Part shown: positions 5,715 through 11,583 of the stretch, one piece after another
Numbering within the stretch: position 1 is the first letter of the stretch
Layout: every line of letters starts with the position of its first letter
Origin: Lachnoclostridium sp.
GTDB taxonomy: Bacteria; Bacillota; Clostridia; Lachnospirales; Lachnospiraceae
Direction: 5' to 3'
Length of the DNA: 11,583 nucleotides
NCBI GenBank assembly: GCA_003445895.1
Contig: DMCD01000292.1
Coordinates: 17,562-29,144 of the forward strand
Notes under the pieces: generated by a model
The model's input: the letters and a program-made list of their open reading frames with translations, nothing else
Database searches by the model: none
Told to the model about the DNA's origin: nothing
Position numbers and translations under genes: made by a program

Positions 5715-6473
5715 TTAATAATTTGCCAGTTCTTCTTCGCTCTTTACAATCAGCACCTTGGTCTTGTCGGTCACATTCTTGAGCAGCACTTCCATCTGCT
5801 CCTCGGAGATGGAGATGCATCCGGAGGTTCCCGTATTGTTGAATGCCTTCGGGCAGTGCAGGAAAATCGCGGAACCCTTGCCCGGCACAGCCTCCTTATT
5901 GTAATCGATGGCGAGAATAAAATCATAGCAGATTCCCGCATTCATCAGGTCTTCCGCAGACTTCCAGTCCTTGGTGACCGAGGAGGTATTCACCAACTTG
6001 TTGTAGTTGGTGCTCTCCGGATCATCGACCCAGTAATCGCCGCTCACAAACTGATGGTAGGGAAGCTTGCTGCCCGGATTCATCTTCAGGCCATAGGCGC
6101 CGCTGAAGTGATAGAGACCGGAGGGAGTCTTCATATCTCCTTCCTGCTTCTCTTCCGGAGATACCACGCCGTTCATTCCCGTAACGCAGACCTCATTCAT
6201 CACAGATACCAGTCTGCCGGAAGGGTCTCTCCGGTACCAGGAGAGATTTCCTCTCGCCGGATCCTCCGGATTGGAGATAATGACGATCATCTGCGGGGCA
6301 TCCTTTGCCGCCTCCAGTTTATTGATATCACCGCTGTAAGGCTTCGTCGCCGGAACCTCCACGGTCTTCTGCACCTCACCGGAGGGACCTGCCAGGACCT
6401 GTACCGGTGCCGCAGATGCACAGAGCACTGCTGCCGTAAATGCTGCCGCTATCTTAACCATCACTCTTTTCAT
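5715..6473 (-). CDS. Secreted L,D-transpeptidase (YkuD domain)
   Basis: L,D-transpeptidases form 3-3 peptidoglycan crosslinks or attach proteins outside the membrane, using a catalytic cysteine. From the ATG at 6473 the product has 252 residues. An N-terminal signal peptide (MKRVMVKIAAAFTAAVLCAS...) has a likely signal peptidase I site after VLA (about residue 28). The single Cys18 is not in a proper lipobox. The YkuD core includes GDMKTPSGLY (about 112-121) and the catalytic block FLHCPK...TSGCISI, with His206 and Cys219. The usual HG/SHGC pattern is here HC/TSGC, a YafK/ErfK-like variant. A GTG at 6482 also begins the frame but lies two bases from AAAGG, whereas the ATG lies eleven bases away; the ATG is preferred with moderate confidence. 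Its own promoter lies upstream, and desulfoferrodoxin follows 39 bases downstream. Confidence 0.87.
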   Translation of the reverse strand: MKRVMVKIAAAFTAAVLCASAAPVQVLAGPSGEVQKTVEVPATKPYSGDINKLEAAKDAPQMIVIISNPEDPARGNLSWYRRDPSGRLVSVMNEVCVTGMNGVVSPEEKQEGDMKTPSGLYHFSGAYGLKMNPGSKLPYHQFVSGDYWVDDPESTNYNKLVNTSSVTKDWKSAEDLMNAGICYDFILAIDYNKEAVPGKGSAIFLHCPKAFNNTGTSGCISISEEQMEVLLKNVTDKTKVLIVKSEEELANY

Positions 6474-6484
6474 GCTGTTCACAA

Positions 6485-6489
6485 CCTTT
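6485..6489 (-). promoter_or_regulatory. Ribosome binding site for the L,D-transpeptidase, ambiguous between GTG and ATG starts
   Basis: AAAGG on the minus strand is 2 bases from the GTG at 6482 and 11 bases from the ATG at 6473. Neither distance is ideal. Both starts give a complete signal peptide, so the difference is only three residues. Confidence 0.5.
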
Positions 6490-6536
6490 CCGGAAAATCC
6501 GCAGTTCCGCGTCTGTGCGGCCTGCAGTCTGATTTC

Positions 6537-6565
6537 ATTTTATATCCTAACCCCGTAAGATGCAA
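6537..6565 (-). promoter_or_regulatory. Promoter of the L,D-transpeptidase (and desulfoferrodoxin) genes
   Basis: On the minus strand, TTGCAT (6565-6560), a 17-base spacer and TAAAAT (6542-6537) form a sigma-A-type promoter, with transcription expected to begin near 6530. The leader contains a short CCGC...GCGG stem. The 130-base gap to the upstream PBP gene shows no clear terminator. Confidence 0.6.
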
Positions 6566-6603
6566 CCGATTTCTGAGCTATACGATGCGGGCAGAATGCG
6601 CCG

Positions 6604-8109
6604 TCACTGCCCCTTTCTTGTCTCCATATACCGGTCGATCACGGCTCTTGCCACCGGAGCTGCCGCCCCTCCGCCGGATCCGCCCTCCTCCAGAATGACG
6701 CATACGGCAATCTCCGGATTCTCCACCGGAGCAAAGCCCACATACCAGGCATGGGATTCCGTCGTCCGCCCGGTCTCCGCCGTTCCCGTCTTGCCCGCGG
6801 AAGTATAGGGCGCATCGCGGAATGCGGAACCGGTTCCGCTGTTTACGACCTCCGCCATCATCGCCGAAAGGACCTTCGCCTCTTCCGCCGTCATGATGCT
6901 CCCCTGGGCCTGGGGCGCAAACTTCCGGATGGTCTCTCCGCCTGCATTTTCCACATGATCCGCCAGATAGGGCTTCATCATCGTCCCGCCGTTGGCGATG
7001 GCCGAGACAATCATCAGATTCAGCATGGCGGTCATCTGCGTTCTTCCCTGCCCGATGGCTGTCTGGGCCATTTCCCAGTCCGCCGCGCCCTGTTCCAGCC
7101 GGAAATGGGATGCCGCAGAGGGAAATGCGACCGGAAGCTCCCGGTTGAAGCCGCAGCTCTCCGCAAGACTCCGGAACTTCACCGGGTCCAGGCGCTCTCC
7201 GATTTCAGCGAAGGCGCCGTTGCAGGAATTGGCAAAGGCCTGCACGATATTCTGATCCCCGTGGGCCTCCCCGTGGTAGCAGTTTATGGTATAGCTGCCG
7301 GAATGGTAAGTCCCGTCGCAGTGATACGTATAGTTCATCCAGTCCTGCGGATATTCCCGGATAAACTCCAGCATCGTCAGAATCTTGAAGGTAGACCCCG
7401 GCGGATACAGGCCCTGGGAGGCGCGGTTCACGAAATAGGCCTTCGACTCGCTGTCCGCATTCAGCTCTTCCCAGCGCTCGTCCACGGAGTTGGCGTTGAA
7501 ATTCGGCTGGGACACCATGGTGAGAATCGCGCCGGTGTCCGGCTTCATGGCAATCACGGCGCCTCTGCGCTTTCCGATGGCCTCATCCGCCGCCTTCTGC
7601 ATGCCGGCATCCAGGGTGGACACCAGATTGTCGCCGATATTCTTCTCCCCCTGAAACTCGTTGATCACCCGCTCCGCCAGGTTCACGTGGGAGCTGAGCA
7701 GATAAAAGTTCCCCAGGGATTCCAGTCCGGTCTTGCCGTTGTTCCCCGAGTATCCCACGGAATGGACAAACAGATATTCAAAGGGATAATATCTTGTCTC
7801 TGTACCGTCCGCCGAAACCAGGGTCTCGGCCAGAACCTGCCGGTCGGCGCTCAGGATCTTTCCCCGGACCACGCGGTCGGAAAACCGGTCCAGTCTTGCG
7901 TTGTAGGAACTTCCGATCACATTCTGGCTCCGGACCTGGAGAAACCAGCCAAAATACCCGATCATGACGATAAAGAGCAGGGTAAATGCGTATGTCACAT
8001 ACAGAATGCAGGATCTGGTCTTTTCCCTGCGCTCCTCTAATTCGGCCTGATAGGCCTCTTCCTCCTCATCCTCCAGGGAATCGGTATCAGAGTTCTTCCA
8101 CCAGAACAT
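6604..8109 (-). CDS. Class B penicillin-binding protein (peptidoglycan D,D-transpeptidase, PbpA/FtsI-like)
   Basis: This membrane-anchored enzyme crosslinks peptidoglycan stems and is a beta-lactam target. From the ATG at 8109 it has 501 residues. A short, very acidic cytoplasmic tail is followed by one membrane helix (about 33-57), a small N-terminal domain, then the transpeptidase domain. The three active-site motifs are intact: STFK with Ser239 and Lys242, SCN at 295-297, and KTG at 440-442 in SAGKTGTAE. The size and small N-terminal part resemble actinobacterial PbpA more than full-length FtsI or PBP2. The start is supported by AGGAGG nine bases upstream; an ATG at 8127 would place that site inside the gene. 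The first 23 bases overlap the end of the SEDS gene, implying translational coupling. With that gene it should form a SEDS-bPBP synthase pair. Whether it serves elongation, division or sporulation cannot be decided. Confidence 0.93.
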   Translation of the reverse strand: MFWWKNSDTDSLEDEEEEAYQAELEERREKTRSCILYVTYAFTLLFIVMIGYFGWFLQVRSQNVIGSSYNARLDRFSDRVVRGKILSADRQVLAETLVSADGTETRYYPFEYLFVHSVGYSGNNGKTGLESLGNFYLLSSHVNLAERVINEFQGEKNIGDNLVSTLDAGMQKAADEAIGKRRGAVIAMKPDTGAILTMVSQPNFNANSVDERWEELNADSESKAYFVNRASQGLYPPGSTFKILTMLEFIREYPQDWMNYTYHCDGTYHSGSYTINCYHGEAHGDQNIVQAFANSCNGAFAEIGERLDPVKFRSLAESCGFNRELPVAFPSAASHFRLEQGAADWEMAQTAIGQGRTQMTAMLNLMIVSAIANGGTMMKPYLADHVENAGGETIRKFAPQAQGSIMTAEEAKVLSAMMAEVVNSGTGSAFRDAPYTSAGKTGTAETGRTTESHAWYVGFAPVENPEIAVCVILEEGGSGGGAAAPVARAVIDRYMETRKGQ

Positions 8110-9424
8110 CTTCCATCTCCTCCTCATCTGCCGCTTTCAGAATATACAGTCCCTGAATCACGCCGAACATCAGGAAACTGGACAGCACGGAGCTTCCGCC
8201 GTAGCTGACAAAGGGAAGCGTCACTCCCGTGGAGGGAATAAACTTGATGACGCCGCCGATGGTCAGCAACACCTGCACAATGTATATAATTCCGAGGCCG
8301 AAGGCGATCTGCCGGTAAAAGGCGGAATCCATCTTCAGCGCCAGCTGCATGAACTGCAGGAAACAGCCCAGGCAGATGAGAATGATGCACAGGGCGTAAA
8401 GTCCTCCCAGCTCCTCGGAGATGGCGGCAAAGATAAAATCCTTCTCCACCACCGGAATCTTCCGGGGCATTCCCTGATAGAGGCCCATGCCGAACCAGCC
8501 GCCGGTGCCGATGGCAAACAGGGCCTGCGCCACCTGGTAGCCGTTGCCTGCAATATCCCGGAAGGGATCCTGCCACGCCTCCACGCGGATGCGCACGTGG
8601 GAAAACAGATGGTACGCCAGAACAGCCGCACCGCTTCCCGCGCCGAACCCCGCAATGAGCCAGAGGGCACAGCCCGTCGCCAGATACAGCATCAGCACAT
8701 AGGTCACAAAAAAGATCAGCGCGCTTCCCAGGTCTCTCGACAGCACCAGCACCAGCACATGGGCCGCCGCCATGACGCTCGTCCGGAGAATGGCCGGAAA
8801 ATCCGTCGCCCGGTAAAACATGGTCGCCACAAAAAAGACAAAACTCAGCTTCACAAACTCCGAGGGCTGAAAGGAAAAGCCGCCGATGCTGATGGACAGC
8901 TGGGCGCCGAAGCTCCTGCTGCCCGCCACGCAAACCACCAGGAGAAGAAACAGTCCCCCGATCCCGTAGACCCACGGAATCTTCGCCAGCTGCCAGACGT
9001 GATCAATGATCACCGGTATTATAAGGCTCACCGCCGCTCCCAGGACCACCAGGATAAACTGGCGCAGGGCCCGTTCGGAGGAAATGCGGTTCAGCATGAT
9101 GAATCCCGTGGCCAAAAGCATGCAGCAGTTATTCAGAAGAAGTCTGGAAATCCGCCGGTACAGCCCCCGGGAAAGGAACAGGTAAGCCAGAAGAAACAGC
9201 GCCTGCGCTCCGCACAGCAGCATCTTCTCCATATCCTCGGTCCGAAGCCAGGTTACCGTGTCCGCCAGGATAAGAATCAGAAACATGAGAATCACCTGAT
9301 TCCGGCAGAGGCTGTCCCTGTCCTCCGGGTCCTCATAGGAGAAATACCGGAAATTGTAATACGTATATATGGCAATCAGCAGGATCATCAGATACCTTGC
9401 CAGCTGTGTCACAACATTTGCCAT
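8087..9424 (-). CDS. SEDS family peptidoglycan glycosyltransferase (FtsW/RodA/SpoVE-like)
   Basis: SEDS proteins are polytopic membrane enzymes that polymerise glycan strands from lipid II together with a class B PBP. The 445-residue product has many hydrophobic helices. It carries the conserved catalytic Asp231 in SRDLGSAL, and the family segments FQPSEFVKL (185-193), GNGYQVAQALFAIGTGGWFGMGL (starting at 293), EELGG (337-341) and the signature PSTGVTLPFVSYGGSS (397-412). Around 100-150 extra N-terminal residues with several helices precede the core, as in the longer Clostridial forms. The C terminus is acidic (ADEEEMEDVLVEEL) and is encoded by the bases that also contain the PBP ribosome site. 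The start is the ATG at 9424, with AAAGGAG eight bases upstream. It follows the U32 gene by 29 bases with no terminator. The choice between FtsW, RodA and SpoVE is open. Confidence 0.94.
   Translation of the reverse strand: MANVVTQLARYLMILLIAIYTYYNFRYFSYEDPEDRDSLCRNQVILMFLILILADTVTWLRTEDMEKMLLCGAQALFLLAYLFLSRGLYRRISRLLLNNCCMLLATGFIMLNRISSERALRQFILVVLGAAVSLIIPVIIDHVWQLAKIPWVYGIGGLFLLLVVCVAGSRSFGAQLSISIGGFSFQPSEFVKLSFVFFVATMFYRATDFPAILRTSVMAAAHVLVLVLSRDLGSALIFFVTYVLMLYLATGCALWLIAGFGAGSGAAVLAYHLFSHVRIRVEAWQDPFRDIAGNGYQVAQALFAIGTGGWFGMGLYQGMPRKIPVVEKDFIFAAISEELGGLYALCIILICLGCFLQFMQLALKMDSAFYRQIAFGLGIIYIVQVLLTIGGVIKFIPSTGVTLPFVSYGGSSVLSSFLMFGVIQGLYILKAADEEEMEDVLVEEL
8119..8124 (-). promoter_or_regulatory. 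Ribosome binding site of the PBP gene inside the SEDS coding end
   Basis: AGGAGG on the minus strand is nine bases before the PBP ATG at 8109. It lies within codons for the acidic DEEEMED tail of the SEDS protein. This explains that tail in part as a constraint from the overlapping signal, and supports coupled translation. Confidence 0.75.
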
Positions 9425-9453
9425 GCAGTATACTCCTTTTTTCGTCCTTCGGC

Positions 9454-11583
9454 CTAGTCCACGCCGCGCCGGAAATGACCTCTGGTAAATGCTCCCGCAG
9501 CGCTTCGCTTCTCGCCATACAGAAAGACAGCGGCAAAGTCCTTTGCGATCGCGGACGCTTTTTCCCCATTCTCCGTTGTGAAGGTAAGGCCCAGCCAGTC
9601 CGGCGCGAGGCTGTCGATGCGCTCCTTCTCTCCCAGAAGAGACAGCGCTTCCGCGTTATAAATCGTGTTATAGCAGAACCGGCAGTGGTTGAGCACAGGA
9701 AAGCTTCTTCCGCTACGGTCCGCAATAGTGAGAATTCCCGGGGTCCTGTCACATCCGCTGTGATTCTTATGGAAGCACTGGGCCGTCACCATCATGGGAT
9801 ATGCGCCGTAGACCTCCAGCTCCCGATCCTGTCCGGGGAACACCGCCATCTCCCGGCTGTTCAGCTCTGCGGGCATGGTAAAGCTTACGGAGGCCCCTTC
9901 GCAGAAATCGCGGATCTGGGCTTCCGCCTCCCGGTTCATCGCATACATCGTATAATCCATGTGCAGGGGAAGGTCCGGCAGCATCCGCCGCATCACCGGA
10001 ATCTCCTCCCAGGCTCGGAGCACAAGGCCGTCAAAACCAGCCTCCGTCAGTTCCTTTCTGTGGGCGGCGAAATAGGAAGCGGCCTCATTTCTCCAGATCT
10101 GCGGAAGGCGAAGGAAACACTGTTTTCCCGCCGCATGGCAGGAAGCGGCTGCACGTTTCCAGTCCTCTGCGCCGAATCCGGTGCTGTCGGGACAGATGCG
10201 GGAAATCTCCGGCACCCTCAGCAGGCTTTTCAGCTGGGCAGGGGTCTGCACTGCAGCGCGCAGCCGGTATCTGCCTCTCTCCCTTTTCCCGGAACCGGAC
10301 GCTGTTCTTACTCCATCCTCCGAAGCGCAGGACAGGACAGGGTCTCTCTTCCACTCCCGCAGGATCGCCTCCTCCATTTCCGACAGGGCATTCCTGCGCA
10401 GCTCATTGAGGGCTTTTACCGGCACGAAGCTTGCGTCATCGCAGGACACCTCCAGCTCATCCATCACAAAGGGAGTTCCCCCCGTTTTCCGGATCTGCTT
10501 TGCGAGGGTCTCCTTTCCGGTCGGCTGCTTCTCCGCCTTCTGCGCCATATCCCCCGCGGTTTCTGTCCGGATGTCCTTTCTGCCCATAGGTCCCGGGATC
10601 CCGGGTGCTTCCAGTTCCAGAACCAGGGGCTTCCCCGCCGATACGGTGAGCTTTCCCCGCACCCTCTCCCGGACTTCCGCATTCACATACTGCTCATCCA
10701 GCTGATGGGCATACTCCTCATTCTCCTTCCGGAATGCCGGCTTTGCGCCGAATACAATCATCTCCGGCCCGTTATGTCTCTTGTAATAGCCGTCTGTCTG
10801 GCCGCCGCGGTCAAACAGATCCAGCAGGTGTTCTCTGTCCCGCCGGTCCACCCGGTAGCCTTCCCGGCCGTGTTCCAGCCAGTAATCCGCATATTTGCGG
10901 TAAATGCTTACGGTTCCGGCCGTATAGCGCGGACTCTTCATTCTTCCCTCGATCTTCAGGGAATATACCCCCGCCTCCAGAATATCCGGCAGGATATCCA
11001 GGGTGTTCAGGTCCTTCAGGCTCAGCGGATAGGTACGATGGCCCCCCTCCACGGAGAAGGGAAGTCTGCAGGTCTGGGCACACCGCCCCCGGTTGCCGCT
11101 CCGTCCGCCGATGAAGCTGGAGAACAGACACTGCCCGGAATAGCAAAAACAGAGTGCACCGTGTACGAAGCACTCTATCTCCAGTCCCGTATTCTCATAT
11201 AATTTCCGTATCTCGGAAAGCGACAGCTCCCTGGCGGGCACAATCCGGCTGACGCCCTCCTGTGCCAGCATTCTCCCGAATTCCGGTCCCGTGACCGTCA
11301 TCTGCGTGCTGGCGTGAACCGGAAGATCCGGAAAGGTGCGGCGCACCATCCGGAGCACTCCCATATCCTGCACAATCACCGCGTCCAGTCCGGCTTCGTA
11401 ATATGGCTCCAGATAGGCCGGAAGCTCTGCCAGTTCATCCTCCCGCAGCAGCGTGTTCACGGTCAGATACAGCTTTCTTCCGTGGAGATGGACGTAGCGG
11501 AGCGCCTCCAGCATGCCTTCTTCATCCGGATTGTCGGCAAAGGCGCGGGCACCGAACTTCTGCCCGCCCATATATACCGCATC
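9454..11583 (-). CDS. U32 peptidase family protein, RlhA-like (5' end beyond the window)
   Basis: This is a U32 family protein of the long type, with an N-terminal U32 domain, a central DUF3656 collagenase-like region and a further U32-like C-terminal part. Despite the name, characterised relatives are RNA hydroxylases: E. coli RlhA (YdcP) acts on 23S rRNA C2501, and TrhP on tRNA uridine 34. The window shows 709 residues, opening in DAVYMGGQKFGARA, which in relatives lies about 25 residues after the start, so the true start is past the right edge. The Fe-S-type cysteines are in GALCFCYSGQC and GNRGRCAQTCR (about 145-172). The C-terminal part has YPMMVTAQCFHK and NHCRFCYN, a second four-cysteine set. 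The stop is TAG at 9456-9454, 29 bases before the SEDS gene. RNA hydroxylation is the better guess over proteolysis; the target is not shown by the sequence. Confidence 0.9.
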   Translation of the reverse strand, partial: DAVYMGGQKFGARAFADNPDEEGMLEALRYVHLHGRKLYLTVNTLLREDELAELPAYLEPYYEAGLDAVIVQDMGVLRMVRRTFPDLPVHASTQMTVTGPEFGRMLAQEGVSRIVPARELSLSEIRKLYENTGLEIECFVHGALCFCYSGQCLFSSFIGGRSGNRGRCAQTCRLPFSVEGGHRTYPLSLKDLNTLDILPDILEAGVYSLKIEGRMKSPRYTAGTVSIYRKYADYWLEHGREGYRVDRRDREHLLDLFDRGGQTDGYYKRHNGPEMIVFGAKPAFRKENEEYAHQLDEQYVNAEVRERVRGKLTVSAGKPLVLELEAPGIPGPMGRKDIRTETAGDMAQKAEKQPTGKETLAKQIRKTGGTPFVMDELEVSCDDASFVPVKALNELRRNALSEMEEAILREWKRDPVLSCASEDGVRTASGSGKRERGRYRLRAAVQTPAQLKSLLRVPEISRICPDSTGFGAEDWKRAAASCHAAGKQCFLRLPQIWRNEAASYFAAHRKELTEAGFDGLVLRAWEEIPVMRRMLPDLPLHMDYTMYAMNREAEAQIRDFCEGASVSFTMPAELNSREMAVFPGQDRELEVYGAYPMMVTAQCFHKNHSGCDRTPGILTIADRSGRSFPVLNHCRFCYNTIYNAEALSLLGEKERIDSLAPDWLGLTFTTENGEKASAIAKDFAAVFLYGEKRSAAGAFTRGHFRRGVD

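Noticed and set aside
5715..6473. Lipoprotein signal in the L,D-transpeptidase (Cys18)
   Set aside because: The residues before Cys18 (A-V-L) do not fit the lipobox, where Gly or Ala precedes the Cys; a signal peptidase I site after VLA fits better.
6751..8040. 429-codon open frame on the plus strand opposite the PBP gene
   Set aside because: It is antisense to intact STFK, SCN and KTG motifs. Its His/Gly/Arg-rich composition is typical of a shadow frame.
8110..8127. PBP start at the ATG 18 bases upstream
   Set aside because: It would include the AGGAGG site as coding sequence and has no ribosome site of its own at a suitable distance.
9397..11202. 601-codon open frame on the plus strand opposite the U32 gene
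   Set aside because: The minus strand encodes a protein with clear U32 motifs over the whole stretch. The plus-strand frame shows no recognisable domain or good ribosome site and is explained by codon bias of the real gene.

Overview
The window looks like ordinary chromosome from an anaerobic, moderately GC-rich Firmicute, most likely class Clostridia and a Lachnospiraceae-like gut organism. The support is the tig-clpP-clpX order, a two-iron superoxide reductase (a defence typical of strict anaerobes), a short bacterial malic enzyme, a SEDS/class B PBP pair, and AAGGAGG-type ribosome binding sites with sigma-A-type promoters. The genus cannot be fixed from the sequence. All genes but one lie on the minus strand. 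I see no insertion sequence, phage gene, CRISPR array, tRNA or rRNA.

Layout, by increasing coordinate:
(1) 1-2404 is a protein quality-control cluster, transcribed right to left as tig (trigger factor), clpP, clpX. clpX is cut by the left edge. A TTGCAT/TATAAT promoter precedes tig, and a 13-bp hairpin lies between tig and clpP.
(2) 2417-3150 is a single DJ-1/PfpI-family gene with its own extended -10 promoter and a strong terminator.
(3) 3209-3753 is the only plus-strand gene, a CYTH-domain (triphosphate tunnel) protein. It converges on a malic enzyme gene, and the two share a 68-nt bidirectional terminator.
(4) 3854-5026 is the malic enzyme. It is followed by a 274-bp gene-free stretch (5027-5300) packed with hairpins and ending in an intrinsic terminator, the most unexplained part of the window.
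(5) 5301-6565 holds a secreted L,D-transpeptidase gene followed by desulfoferrodoxin (superoxide reductase), probably one transcript.
(6) 6604-11583 holds, in transcription order, a U32-family protein (RlhA-like, 5' end beyond the right edge), a FtsW/RodA-type SEDS glycosyltransferase and a class B penicillin-binding protein. They are tightly packed, and the last two overlap.

Functionally, tig/clpP/clpX handle nascent-chain folding and ATP-dependent proteolysis. The SEDS and PBP proteins should act together as a peptidoglycan polymerase/crosslinker pair, with a separate L,D-transpeptidase nearby. Desulfoferrodoxin removes superoxide, and malic enzyme links malate and pyruvate. No novel protein system is evident. 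The best candidate for something undescribed is the structured RNA region between desulfoferrodoxin and malic enzyme (about 5060-5306, minus strand), which could be a small RNA, a 3'-UTR-derived RNA, or a structured leader of the malic enzyme gene.
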